Source: Sesamia nonagrioides (Eukaryota > Arthropoda > Insecta > Lepidoptera > Noctuidae). From it: a DNA stretch of 64,000 nucleotides. Location: NCBI GenBank assembly GCA_017933935.1, contig JADWQK010000144.1, forward strand, positions 62,001 through 126,000. The letters are read 5' to 3'. Below, piece after piece: positions 19,465 to 30,327 of this stretch. The position numbers and the translations under genes were made by a program. A model generated the notes under the pieces. That model was given only the letters and a program-made list of their open reading frames with translations, was not told the origin of the DNA and did not search any database. Position 1 is the first letter of the stretch, and the number at the start of each line of letters is the position of its first letter.

Positions 19465-20118
19465 ATGTGTTACATAATTATGTCGGGTTTTCGGTGGTAA
19501 TTTTGAATTGCCTGAACCGATTTTAATCATTCTTTTTTAGTTAAAAAAGATATTATGTTCAGGATAATAAAATATGTAAATTAATGTAAAAAAAAATGTT
19601 TGCATGTGTGACTAATTTACAAACTTATTTCAGATTTCAAAATATATTTTGTAAATGTTTTAAACCCATCAAATTCGAAATAATTTTCCCAGAAAGGCTT
19701 TTTAAAGTTCTACTTTTGAGATTTATTCAGATTGCCCAAATGTATGCTTCAAAAGTTAGAAGGGGCGGAACGCTTTCATTTTTACTTTCGGAGCGATTTT
19801 GTCCGAAATATTAACATTATCAAAAGATGATTTTAGTAAACCCGTTTTCAAATTTAAATACCTATTCAATAATCCCACGTTAGGGTGGATATTAAAAAAA
19901 CATGCTTTTCCACTTTTTATTTTAGCTTTTTGTTGGCATGTTTAATATACATATTGGTACCGAAACTCAGCTCTCTGGTCCTAACGATCACTGAAATTGT
20001 CCGCGGACGGACAGATAGACAGACAGACAGACAAACTTGGCGAAACTATAAGGGTGTGTGTGTGCGTGTGTGTAAGTCCTTTACTACGCCGATATTATTT
20101 TTAACAGTCAAGGGTAGA
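19465..20118. other. No gene; short CAGA tract
   Basis: AT-rich. A (CAGA)n tract near 20010-20035 lies in a repeat-like block, CGGACGGACAGATAGACAGA, that I could not assign. Confidence 0.4.
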
Positions 20119-20560
20119 TGATGTAAAAAATATAGTTTAAAATACTAAAAGACACGCTTTTAAAAAACATCAAACTAAAAAGTAAAAATAATTTTTAAAA
20201 AGTGTGAGGCACTTTGTGCCATAATTTTTGTATATTAAGTGCCTCGCGCTTTTTTAAAAATTATTTTCAACTTTTTAGTTTCATATTTTTTAAAAGCATG
20301 TTTTTTTAGTTTTTTAAACTATATTTATTTTCTACTTTTTAGTCAGATATTCTTAAAAAAAAAACGCACGAACGAACTAACGTATTGAAAACCGTGGGAC
20401 ATTTTACAGTAATGAGCAGCTCACTCCTAGTCCAAAGAGTTAGAGACGGACAAACAAACAAACAAACAAGAAAGCAAGCCAGCAAACATACAAGTGAAGC
20501 TAATAAAAAGCGTGTAATAAACGTAAATTTGTGGAATATTTTTAGAATATATATACTATA
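20119..20560. mobile_element. Element Q1, long hairpin plus conserved 3' block
   Basis: Imperfect arms of about 80 bp (20132-20214 and 20237-20322) enclose a loop containing CTTTGTGCCATAATTTTTGT. Downstream come ACATTTTACAGTAATGAGC, a (CAAA)n run and AGTGAAGCTAATAAAAAGCG. The same order occurs in Q2 (23045-23445). Class unknown. Confidence 0.65.
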
Positions 20561-20633
20561 TTTATTTTCGTAAAAATGTAAAACCAACGTGCTAAGGGTT
20601 TTTGTCAATTTGTATTCTATCAGATATTTAAAA

Positions 20634-20815
20634 ACAAAAACCGGCCAAGTGCGAGTCAGGCTCGCGCTCAAAGGGTTCCGTAATATTATCTCCATACCCT
20701 AATCAATAACGCACATTTCAACTGTCTGGCTGACTGACAGACAGTGGAGTTTTAGTATTTGGGTTCCGTGTTTACCCTTACGGCTATGGAACCAAAATAA
20801 CAACATTACGCCTGT
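20634..20815 (+). mobile_element. Element S, short internally deleted copy
   Basis: Starts AACCGGCCAAGTGCGAGTCA and GGGTTCCGTA, then jumps to the distal part (CAACTGTCTGGC, CAGACAGTGGAG) and a GGAACC-containing end. It matches element S at 50666-51396 with the middle removed. Confidence 0.65.
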
Positions 20816-20856
20816 AAGCTCAAAGGTATTGACGAAGCTACACTGAAGGTGCCTAA

Positions 20857-21135
20857 TCCATACTAATATTATAAATGCGAAAGTATCTCTGTCTGTCTCT
20901 CCGGCTTTCACGCCAAAACTACTGAACCGATTGTAATTAAATTTAGTACTCAGATAGTCTAGAGCCTGAGAAAGGGCATAGGTTATATAATATCTTGCTA
21001 TGATCAATAGGAGTAGAGCAGTAACAAAAAATGTTGCGAAAACGGGGGCAAACGCGGACGTACATATTACTCCCATTATTTTAACAGGCGCTTATTTTAT
21101 ATCAACACGCGGACGGAGTCGCGGGCAACGGCTAG
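20857..21135 (+). mobile_element. Hel-A, complete plus-strand copy
   Basis: TCCATACTAATATTATAAAT start after A (20856) and GGCAACGGCTAG end before T (21136). It is closer to the copy at 50791-51096 (shared TTTTAACAGGCGCTTA and ATGTTGCG-type blocks) than to the 3-6 kb copies, so it is a subfamily. Confidence 0.8.
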
Positions 21136-21294
21136 TTATATTATAAAAGTCTTAAGCAGTAATGCATTTTTAAAATAAAGCAATAAGTTGTAAAACCCAC
21201 CCACGGATTCAGGTGCCCACCAGGGTAGTAAACTCATTTCCAATTTATTTACGGAACTGGGTAACGGAACTGGCTAAGAAAGCTGCCAGGCACT

Positions 21295-21706
21295 TTTTTC
21301 GGATAGGAAATCATCAAATGACCTCTCCCGCTCTATGCGGAGCGGACGGGCGTGTCAGCCTTTTACAGACTAAAACCCCGACCCATGATCCTTCAGTTTC
21401 CTGTGCTGAGGAGCGACAGTATCTCTTTGGAACAACCCGCGGCCAAGCTTCTAGGCCTTTTTTTGTTTGGGATGGGAAATCATCAAATGACCTCTCCCGC
21501 TCTGGGTGGAGCGGAAGGGCGTGTCAGACTTTTACTACAAAAACCCACCCGTGTTCTTTCACTTGCCTGTGCGACGGCCAGGGCCACGGTTTCTTTTTTA
21601 ATCAACCCGCAACCCTGACCCAGGAGGCAACGGTCTTCGTGGACCTCATCACGATGTGCTCACATCTCTTTGAGGCGCGCGTGAAACACAACGCGCCGTC
21701 GACACC
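21295..21706 (+). mobile_element. Rep-E, two tandem partial units
   Basis: Units start near 21295 and 21455. Both carry GGAAATCATCAAATGACCTC, CCCGCTCT...GGAGCGGA and GGGCGTGTCAG. The second continues through GGCCAGGGCCACGGTTTCTT and CGATGTGCTCACATCTCTTT. The same frame is open in copies at 30328-30586 (minus), but it matches no domain I know. Probably LINE-derived. Confidence 0.55.
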
Positions 21707-21712
21707 ATAACT

Positions 21713-22196
21713 AGACCCTTAGAACTGATTTTCAACAATAAGACTGTTGCAGTGTTAATTTTCAGTATAATTACCCTCTTTTTTATCAAGAAATTTTATC
21801 TCAAGTATTACTGAATTATGATAAAATTATGATTTCAGCACATGTTATCATTAAAATATTACAATTTCATAATGACGTCATCACTTTACAGTTGTTTTCG
21901 AGAAGAGTTTGCTCAATTATTTCATCTTAGGAGACAATCAGATAAGAAGCTGATCTAGTCATTCAAATTCGTCGAACCACATGTAATAAGTATTTTGTAT
22001 TATTGAATGAAACCATTTATGCATCTTTTAAATACAAAAGTCTTCTTCGAGTCCAAAATTTTTTAAAGATTTTCCAAATTCAGCCATTTTAATATTTGTC
22101 TTTAATTACCAACTGTAAGTACTAATGTAAATAATTTTTTTAACATTAACAAAACTCATTGTTACGCAATAATTTATTTTCTTACGCAATTAGAGC
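21713..22196. other. No recognisable feature
   Basis: AT-rich spacer. Confidence 0.4.
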
Positions 22197-22199
22197 CTT

Positions 22200-22329
22200 C
22201 TCCTTCTTCTTCAGCCTATAGAGGTCCACAATTGGACAAAAGCTTGCCCCAAGGGTTCCCACAATGACGGTCTTGGGCTGCTCGCATCCATCGGCTTCCC
22301 GCGACCTCCACCAGGTCATCGGTCCACCT
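22200..22329 (-). mobile_element. RTE-type LINE C-terminal fragment
   Basis: The minus frame reads WTDDLVEVAGSRWMRAAQDR, the conserved end of the RTE-like ORF also seen at 31398, 54198 and 62391. A frameshift then breaks the usual QQWTS ending. Confidence 0.7.
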
Positions 22330-22347
22330 TGTTGTGTGCATTATATT

Positions 22348-22887
22348 CATCATCATCACAGCGTTAATCCCAGTCGCATCCGAAGCTTTTTCAGCTTTGG
22401 AGCCTGGGGTCCGCTTTACCAGTCCCAGTTGGCCAGTGTTTCTTGCCGAGACGTTGGAATAATATATATCCGGTATTATAGAAACACCATCATCATCATC
22501 ATCATCCCAGTGTTAATCCCAGTCTCATCCGAAGCCTTTTCAGCTTTGGAGTCTGAGGTCCGCTTTACCAGTCCAACTGCTGATATGGGTAAACTTCGAC
22601 ATTTTCCGCGAAGCAACTGCCGTCTGACCTCCACAAGCCGAAGGCGACATCGAAGCATTGCAGTTAGACCAATTGTTGGACTTTTGAGGGCTCCAACAAT
22701 CCGTAACGACTGCCACTAGATGTTCGTATGGCAACCGGGACCAACGGCTTAACGTGCTTTCCGAGGCACGACCAGTGCAAATATTCATATTCATGCATAC
22801 AAATACTTGCACTGTGCGGGGATTGAAATCGCGCCACCTTGCGCGGCGGCCGCGTCCGCTACCGCTACGCCACGGAGGCTGTCAATG
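22348..22887 (-). mobile_element. Composite SINE-1 unit with 18-bp TSD
   Basis: On the minus strand: a full SINE-1 with its own tail, a 52-bp unrelated segment (22437-22488), then the last 85 or so bases of a second SINE-1. TGTTGTGTGCATTATATT flanks the whole unit (22330-22347 and 22888-22905), so it inserted as one piece. The 52-bp linker recurs near 29550-29600 apart from any SINE. Confidence 0.8.
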
Positions 22888-22932
22888 TGTTGTGTGCATT
22901 ATATTGTGCAGTGCATATCGTTGAGCAGTCGA

Positions 22933-22966
22933 CATGAAGCCATTAATGGGTATTAATGGCTTCATG
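22933..22966. repeat. Perfect hairpin, 15-bp arms
   Basis: CATGAAGCCATTAAT at 22933-22947 is reversed at 22952-22966 with a 4-nt loop. Confidence 0.85.
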
Positions 22967-23044
22967 CAGTATCTACAAGTTGGATGTTTACATATTGGAG
23001 TGGCCAATAGACAAGTGACCATATTTGATGATTAATGTTCATTA

Positions 23045-23445
23045 TCTACCGCCTGAGGACATTTGTTGAAAAAACTAAAAAAACATACTTTTCAAGAATG
23101 TAAAACTAAATAGTTAAAAATAATATAAAAATAAAGCGTGAGGCGCTTTGTGCCATAATTTTTGTATAGCGCCTCACGCTTTTTTTATATTATTTTTAAC
23201 TTTTTAGTTTTACATTCTTGAAAAGCATATTTTTTTAGTTTTTTTAAACTATATTTATTTTCAACTTTTTAGTTCGATATTCTTTTAAAAAAAAAAACGA
23301 ACGAACGCATTGAAAATGGTGGGATATTTTACAGTAATGAGCCGCTCACTCGTAGTACAAAGAGAGACGGTCAAACAAACAAAGAAGCAAGCAAGCAAGC
23401 AAAGAAGCAAACATAAAGTGAAGCTAATAAAAAGCATGTAAAATC
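23045..23445. mobile_element. Element Q2, long hairpin plus conserved 3' block
   Basis: Arms 23068-23146 and 23167-23245 are nearly perfect over about 78 bp. The loop again reads CTTTGTGCCATAATTTTTGT. The 3' block repeats that of Q1, with a purine-rich CAAGCAAGCAAAGAAGC run. Confidence 0.7.
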
Positions 23446-23776
23446 GGAGGCATTACAGGAGCGCTTGTCATCATTGAGACAACGTGCCAGACTATTCTAT
23501 AAAAATCTCACTGTGAATACTAAAGTGAAATCTAAAAATTCCCATATATAAGAAAAAGCAACTTCTTCTTTCTTTTGCCTAATCTATTCCCAACAACATT
23601 CAAGGCTTGTTACAGTTTCTAACTGTATATAGCTGAAATCCAGTATTTTCTGACTTCCACAAACCAGTTACGAGGTAATATGATACCCCTTGGCAAGACT
23701 TGTTTTCCGACTTTTGGCTTCTGTGTAGGTACCTGAAACAATTGTCAAAGGTCTACAAATGACAGCGAGGACTAAA
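23446..23776. other. No recognisable feature
   Basis: Nothing supported. Confidence 0.4.
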
Positions 23777-24518
23777 GGTGGGTCTACACGTTACCAACTT
23801 CACACGGACTTTCATAGAATTTTGTCTGCGCAACAAATCGGTGCATACAAAAGTCTGTATAATAGAAAAATCCGAGTGAAAAAAGTCGGAGTACCAAAGT
23901 CTGAGCATAAAAGTTGGAAGTTTGTAGGCATGTTTGCGTATTATAAAAATGACAAATTTATCAATTAATGAATTTCGCGAAATAGCGAATATACAGTATG
24001 TTAACTAACAGAGGGCGTTCCCGTTAACCCGAAATAGTATAGCATACATACATGCTAAAAAAAATATTTCCATTCGAAAACAAAATGTTTTAAAATTTTT
24101 TCCAATAGGAAAATATTCAAAAAAATTTTAAATTGACATGTAAAAGAAACACACTGTACACGCGAACATGAAAGACGGAAACGTCGCAATTTATTTATAC
24201 ATGACGACTACTATTTTGATTTAAAACAGGAGGTTTCAAATTTATTTCCAATTAGAATTTTTTTATTCGGATTTTTTTATGCTTATTTTTCTATGCTGAT
24301 ATTTTAATTTTAATCTATTAATGATATATATTAACGAGTTTAAGGGAACGCCCTCTGTTATTTAACATACTGTATAGTCCCAGCCGTTGATGCTGTCTTA
24401 TTTTGCCATTGCATTTACACAGACTTCACATTTCACTCAGACTTTAGATTTTTACTCAGACTTTTAGTTCGTACAGATATTTGTACAAACTTAAAGTCTG
24501 TATCGTGTGGACCCACCA
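23777..24518. mobile_element. Element J, TIR element hosting MITE-I1
   Basis: Ends GGTGGGTCTACACG and CGTGTGGACCCACC are inverted. Subterminal AAGTCTG and CAGACTT motifs recur many times in mirrored positions. Interrupted at 23994-24373 by MITE-I1; about 360 bp without it. Motif-rich subterminal regions recall hAT-type MITEs, but that is inference. Confidence 0.6.
23994..24373 (+). mobile_element. MITE-I1, TA-flanked
   Basis: Ends CAGTATGTTAACTAACAGAG and the inverted CTCTGTTATTTAACATACTG. TA flanks both sides (23992-23993, 24374-24375). The second copy is at 52602-52979. TA target and long TIR suggest a Tc1/mariner-type MITE. Confidence 0.8.
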
Positions 24519-24540
24519 TAACGACTTAATCTGCTTTATA

Positions 24541-24997
24541 CAATATGTAAAGAAAACCCTGTCCGATCCGTGAAGGTATTGTTAGGTATCGTTAACTGAT
24601 TCTAATAATGCCTACAAAGCTGGGCTAAACTTAAAAAAAAATCCCCCAAAAAAAATAAATATTATTTCGAAAAAGCGAGGTAACTTAATGCGTGTGCGGT
24701 AGACAACCCGATAGCCCCGCCCCCCTTCACCCGCGCATCTATGCGCGGGTGAAGAGGGCGGGGCATGCGGCACGTGGTCGCATCGCTATTCGCTCCGTCA
24801 CAAATGGTGTTGTCAGTTTTTTAAAAATGACCAAATTTCGGGGAAATTGGAATTAATACCCGGGAAAAAAAGATTATTTCAAAATTCATTATTATTGTTA
24901 CTGTGATGATTATGTAAAATTTTATATTATATTTGGTCAAGTGTTTACCTAACCTTTATTATCCTTATGGGTCGGACAGGGTTTTCTTTACATATTG
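24541..24997 (+). mobile_element. MITE-H1, TA-flanked
   Basis: Ends CAATATGTAAAGAAAACCCT and the exact inverse AGGGTTTTCTTTACATATTG, with TA on both sides. Three other copies lie at 37462, 39482 and 40236. This copy alone has a 24-25-bp GC-rich fold-back at 24714-24764. Confidence 0.85.
24714..24764. repeat. GC-rich fold-back inside MITE-H1
   Basis: 24714-24738 is mirrored by 24741-24764 (CTTCACCCGCGCAT and ATGCGCGGGTGAAG at the core). The other MITE-H copies have a single arm here. Confidence 0.88.
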
Positions 24998-24999
24998 TA

Positions 25000-25860
25000 T
25001 ATGTCGTGGATATAATAAAAGTTGCTAATATGATTTATGTAGTAGTGGGGCAAACGCTGTGGCGTTATGTAATGGCGAAAATGTCGTTTTGGAAATTGGG
25101 CATTTTCAAACTTCGCTTTGAGACGCGAACCAGGGCACTTCTCACACTGAGATGGTGACGACCCTATCGCTCCGCCGTCAATGACGTCGTCATATATTTA
25201 TTTTTTGCTTAGACACGGTGTGGTCTCGATATGTAATAGATGGTAACTCATTCACGAAGCTACCAGTGTATCTTTATCTTCCACTTACTATATTTTAGCT
25301 CTATGTTCATAAATTACAACCTTACAATCATAAGAGTTCATTTATTACAACAAATGCGACCTGTGAATATTGGGATTATCGAAGCAGAACTGCTGGAAAG
25401 TACGGCAGAAAATAATGTTTTTAAAGTCATCTTCCCCAAGGGACCTATGTCACAGACATAAACGAACGAAAAACGACCTTACGTTACCCTGAATTTAATC
25501 TTGATAATGGCTAGGTACTTTTAGAAGTAAATAAATATATCGTCCATTTATTGAACTGATTTTAAAAACACTTAAATGTTGCGGTGATTGAAGTTTTAGG
25601 TTCTCTCCATTTTGTCATGAACTTATGTGGCAATTTTATTACACTTTTAAATGCAGCTATAACACCTGCACCGCTAGCGTTTAATGAAAAGCAGGTAAAG
25701 CTAGCTCAATCTATTTGATGAGCGACAAGCAACGAGTGTGACAGTGATAAGCGATTACTCGCATGCATGGAATGCATTAATGCGAAGCGTGAGTCTTTCA
25801 GAGAGTGTTTTACCAATGAGCTTTGCTACAATTTGATCGCTGACTGTTATCAGCTGTCTA
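25000..25860. other. No gene supported
   Basis: AT-rich; short frames without recognisable domains or codon signal. Confidence 0.4.
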
Positions 25861-26421
25861 AAGGTCATAGCACATTTAAACGACTCTCCTCCAACACCGG
25901 TCCCACTCAACACTGCCCTAAAATAAGGCGACTGCTTGCAGTCCGCGCGGCTACAACTAGTAGGCACCCAGCAGTCTACGCAGAGACAATTAGCAGACGC
26001 CCAGCTGACCACCCGTCACCCGCTCTAGCTATTCGCGATTGACACAGTTCGCGATCGATTGCTATTGAACCAACTCGTCTTTTTTACAATGCCCCGATTC
26101 ACAACGCGCGAAAGATCGAGGGAGCGGATTACTTGGTAGAAATTGTCTGACTGAGACACAGAGTAATTGGAGTGAGCGCCGAGCGGCGACTGCTTGCAGT
26201 CTGCTCGCGGACGCCGCGCCTAGCGTTCCGTCACAACGAAGCGGCCAGCGAGGCGTCGACTACCACGCAGACTGACGGGCGGTAGCTTTCTGACAACGCG
26301 CTGCCTGCTAATTTATGATGCCAATGTAAAATAAATCTAAAGTGCAATATTTAAAGCCCATATTTGAAGAATATTCTTTTTGCCGGGTGGGAGCAGAGTC
26401 GTTTAAGTGTGCTATGACCTT
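25861..26421. mobile_element. Element L, TIR element
   Basis: AAGGTCATAGCACATTTAAA at the left is mirrored by TTTAAGTGTGCTATGACCTT at the right. Similarity extends to about 32 bp per end. GC-richer interior with repeated CGACTGCTTGCAGTC. The open frame crossing its left end is not a gene. Confidence 0.65.
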
Positions 26422-27094
26422 AAGATTTACCAACCCGCACTGGGCCAGCTTAATGGATTACAGCTCACCCCTTTTTAAGAGCAAGCTGCATTGGAATACA
26501 GCCCCCTCTCAATAAGAGATGAGCTGTAATCCAACAGTAGCAAAAGTACAGGCTGAATATACAAAATCACAAAAATTAAACACACTTTAATTTTTGCAAC
26601 TACACAAATGGACAAAATTTGCTTTATCTATTATAATAGCACCTACCTACAACAACTTAACAATACCGAAATTAGATAAAGTCTACCCACATCATAAGTG
26701 AACAATAAACTAACCAAATGCCAGAGTCCTCGAAACGCTATACTTTCCCTATAAATCAAAGAAAATGATTACATCGCAGAAAGTTAATAGTATTCTGGTA
26801 GTTTACAATAAACGCTTTACACAAGGAACTACCCTTGTCCCATATGAACCAGACCCAATGTGTGTGAATGACGTAATGTTCGCACTCGATTTTGGGCTTC
26901 TTCATCGCGTAAATACTTCATTATCGAAGGTTGTGTCCATGAAAGGCCATTGTGGCTTTATGGGTATTCGATTATTGCTTGCTCCTGCTTGCTTTGTAAG
27001 GCAATCGAAGTTTTTATAAAGATTGGAGAAAAGAATGAGATTCTTAAGACTAAATAAATTGATTCTCGTTTTCTGAGGAATGTAGGTAATATGT
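26422..27094. other. No gene; small dyad
   Basis: GGATTACAGCTCA near 26455 and TGAGCTGTAATCC near 26520 are inverted, probably part of another degraded repeat. Nothing else supported. Confidence 0.4.
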
Positions 27095-27742
27095 ACAGAC
27101 GACAGCACATCAAGCTACTACAATCTGTCAGATTTCCTTATTAGATTTCCATCCATTCAGATTTTATTCCATCTCTAAAGTATTAAGAGGGGACTCTACT
27201 GGCGTTTTCTCCATACAAACGTATTCCGCTGTTTTCTTCGTGGATAACACTTTTAGAGCAATGATTTTTTTCTACAAAGTCACACCTTAATTAAACGTGC
27301 CTCTGTTATTTGATTGTTTCGAAAACTTAATTAATAAAAGAAATATGATGTTTCAAAATCCCGAAAAATAACCAATTTTTACCGCGATGTTCAGACGACT
27401 ATTACACAAATGTTATAAGTTTTTGACAAAAAAGATAATAATAGAGGCATAGGTATACTCATCCTTTAAAGTTCAATATAAAAATAATTGAGATCTGTCG
27501 TGTTTTGAAAAAGAAAACAGCGGAATACAAAACATCTTTTGGTCAACGTTTTTGTAGGTAAAATCAGCCTGAGTTGCAACTGTCCCTTTTGCACTTTACG
27601 GGAAAAGGTTGAAAGCGGCGCGACGGCAATAGTTTCTTCAAATACCTATTTCTCAAATTCCTCGGCACTAGACACCACCCTTGGCTAGACATTGATTGGG
27701 AATATCTGACAGTTTGGGGTAGCTTGACCTGCTGTCGTCCGT
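27095..27742. mobile_element. Element P2, split by MITE-G2
   Basis: Outer ends ACAGACGACAGCACATCAAG and the mirrored CTTGACCTGCTGTCGTCCGT. Compare the uninterrupted P1 at 59293-59430, about 138 bp. MITE-G2 occupies 27187-27671. Confidence 0.7.
27187..27671 (-). mobile_element. MITE-G2 nested in element P2
   Basis: Follows TTAA (27183-27186) and reads as a reverse-strand MITE-G with the blocks TCCGCTGTTTTCTTCGTGGA and AATTCCTCGGCACTAG. The far terminal bases and second TTAA are lost. Confidence 0.72.
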
Positions 27743-27777
27743 ACATTCATGGACTTTTGTTGCATCTAAATATTTTT

Positions 27778-28198
27778 TTTTTTTTAATAATTATAAACTA
27801 GCGCTTGACTGCAATCCCGCCTGATGGTAAGCAGTGATGCAATCGTTGATGGTAAAGCGCACTAGCTTATTAAGCCTAATTAAGCCTATTCACTCAAAAA
27901 AACTAAGTGAATAGGAAGGAAGACAGCAGTTGAGCGAGGTGATGCTATGTGTAACCCAACAACACGACCAACGATGCTGCGCCAGAGGATGATCTGGAGA
28001 CCCTCCACGACCAAACTCCCGACACAACAACATTAGGCATATCGTACTCGGCACACATCGCAACACAACTGCTCAGACCTGTCCACCGTACGGCTTCACC
28101 AGACATCATGCCGGAACACGACGAATCGCTTGGCGGCAAGACTTTGTCTGGTGGGTGGTAACTTATGCCGGCGGCTGATGTTGTTGCCTACCACCGAG
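27778..28198 (-). mobile_element. Rep-D copy 3
   Basis: Minus-strand copy from the T-rich (poly-A complement) end through GCGCACTAGCTTATTAAGCC to CTACCACCGAGAA. Confidence 0.7.
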
Positions 28199-28289
28199 AA
28201 TACCGAGAATACCGAGATATTCTTAAGGAATTCCATATTGTTGGTAATTTTTTCTAAGCATGAGCAGCATTAGCAGTAGCATTTTTTAT

Positions 28290-28425
28290 TAATTTTATTT
28301 TCGGCCGTAAGGGTCTCATTGCTGGGCAAAGGCCACTCTTCTCTTTTTTTTTGTAAATTATAAACTAGTGCTTGACCGCAATCCCGCCTGATGACCGAGT
28401 TAAACAATCGTTGATAAAAGCGGGC
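28290..28425 (-). mobile_element. Repeat scraps: RTE-like end and LINE-C tail
   Basis: GTCTCATTGCTGGGCAAAGG near 28310 resembles a LINE 3' end. ATAAACTAGTGCTTGACCGC near 28357 is the LINE-C/Rep-D tail in minus orientation, diverging after CGCCTGATG. Confidence 0.5.
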
Positions 28426-28459
28426 TACAATAAATAAATAAATAATATTTTTGATATTA

Positions 28460-28572
28460 TATTCGCGATATTGAAGCATTGTAGTTAGACCAATTGTTGG
28501 ACTTTTGAGGGCTCCAACAACCGGTAACGACTGCCATTAGATGTTCGTATAGCAACCGGGACCAGGCACGAC
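28460..28572 (-). mobile_element. SINE-1 internal fragment
   Basis: Contains TTAGACCAATTGTTGGACTT and ATTAGATGTTCGTATAGCAA in SINE-1 order. Both head and tail are absent. Confidence 0.75.
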
Positions 28573-28640
28573 CTTTATAGATACATACTGTGTGCAGATA
28601 AAAAATCACGGCACTAATAACCGATTTAAGACCTCTATGT

Positions 28641-28826
28641 ATGTACATAAACCGCATCAAAAATGAAGTGATCCGACAGAGGACCAAAGTCACCGACATA
28701 GCTGAGAGGATTAGCAAGCTGAAGTGGCAATGGGCTGGTCACATATGCCGCAGGGCCGACAACCGTTGGGGTAAACGAGTCTTCGAGTGGAGACCGCGTC
28801 ACGGCAAACATAGCGTAGGACGAGCC
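28641..28826 (+). pseudogene. RTE-type LINE ORF fragment
   Basis: A plus frame reads NEVIRQRTKVTDIAERISKL, then KWQWAGHICRRADNRWGKRV and FEWRPRHGKHSVGRA. This is the region just upstream of the WTDDLVKVAG tail in RTE-like ORFs. It stops being homologous at about 28826, where a minus-strand LINE-C begins, so the open frame running on to 28847 is chimeric and not a real protein end. Confidence 0.8.
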
Positions 28827-29145
28827 TTAAGAGCCTATTCACTCTAGCCTTGAAGACACTCAAATTGTAGTCCGACGGAAACACCGCCGCTGGCAAATTA
28901 TTACAGTCCCTCGATCATCGACGAACGCGGTATAAAAGAGGAAGCGAAAGGCTTCGTCCGAATCGTAGTGGTTTTACTAGTGTAAGGGTGGAACCTCGCC
29001 GTACGACGGGTTGTCCGATGATGGAACGGAGATGGGGGAATTAAATCATGCAATTCCCTCGCACACTCAATAAAATACATCCTATAGAACACCGATAGGC
29101 TGGCTACTCTACGCCTCTGCTCCAGGCTTTGGAGACAGTTTTGTT
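28827..29145 (-). mobile_element. LINE-C copy 2, lacking its 3' UTR
   Basis: Minus-strand block from TTAAGAGCCTATTCACTCTA to GGCTACTCTACGCC. The coding tail is disrupted: the NLPAAVF region and the HHRTTRRT region fall in different frames. It abuts the RTE fragment directly. Confidence 0.7.
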
Positions 29146-29687
29146 TCACTCTACTCTCTTTCTACCTCTCTCTATCCGGAGCTGCCAATGATCAACTTTT
29201 ATCAGAGGAGTTCGAGCTCATCCCGCTGTTTTCGCGTGGGCCTGCTGCGTTTTTGTTTGACCTACTGGTCAGAAGTTTGTCCTTTTTATTCCCTATGGGA
29301 AGAATTTATTAAAAAAGCCATATTTCGATGATAAATTGTTGTGATATTTGTTGACATCCTGACTAATATTATTTTTGCAAACGTTTATAATAACATCAGA
29401 AACTGATAAAAGTTATTTATGACGTCACTAACTTCCTATTCTCAGCGTTTACGAGAAAATGATAAGAGTCACCAAATAGGAAAATCCAGAACAGCCACTC
29501 GAAACTAAGGTAGTTTCTGATTATAAGCATAAGTAAGCGAATCCAGCGTTTCTTGCCGAGGCGTTGGAATAAAATATATCCGGTATTATAGAAACACCGT
29601 GCAGGCTACATTGTCTACGTAGCCTTCTCCCAAATACTTTGGAATTGTTTTCCTTCAGTTTATATGAAGCAACTGCCTATCAACTGA
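29146..29687. other. No gene; one short shared segment
   Basis: 29550-29600 (TTTCTTGCCGAGGCGTTGGA ...) matches the linker in the SINE composite at 22437-22488. Otherwise nothing supported. Confidence 0.5.
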
Positions 29688-29947
29688 TTTGAGCAGTTGT
29701 GTTGCGATGTGTGCCGGGTACAATACGTCAAACGTTGTTGTGTCGGAACCTGAGTCGTGTAGAGTCTGCATCGTTGGGTTTATCATTGCATCACCTCGCT
29801 CAACTGCCGTCTTTCTTCCTATTCATCCAGTTTTTTTTTTATTAATAGGCCCTTAATAAACTAGCGCGCTTTACCATCAGCGATTGCATCACTGCTTACC
29901 ATCAAGTGGGATTCTGTTAAGCACTAGTTAATAATCATTAAAAAAAA
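29688..29947 (+). mobile_element. Rep-D copy 6, 5'-truncated
   Basis: GAGCAGTTGTGTTGCGATGT ... CATCACCTCGCTCAACTGCC ... GCGCTTTACCATCAGCGATT, ending in an A-rich run. Confidence 0.65.
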
Positions 29948-30327
29948 GAAGAACAGTCCTCCACAATCCGGATACCGAGCAATGTGACAGCCTTTGGTAA
30001 CACTGCTTGTCAGATTTTCAGGCGAAAACAAGCCGTAATAACTAACAAAAATACACGAACCATAGCAGAGACCAAAGGCTTAACGTGCTTTTCAAAGTTA
30101 CGGAGGAGTCTAGATAATTATGTAAAAATGCTTACCCATCCACCGAGCAAACCGTGTCGAGTTCTAAAGTCTGACAGCCAGACTTTTCAGGGCATGTTAT
30201 CTGATGCTGGCAAAGGAGGAGGCGGAGCGCGTGAGGGAGCAGGAATCTCAGCGCCCTCACGCTACTAGCCGCTGCAGGAGACGCCCTGGTCGGGAGACAA
30301 CATCGAACTTCCGGTAAGGACCAGGCG
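29948..30327. other. Repeat-like, partly GC-rich, unassigned
   Basis: Contains GGCTTAACGTGCTTTTCAAA near 30080 (SINE-like scrap) and a GC-rich block 30190-30320 with short frames. No domain recognised. Confidence 0.35.
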
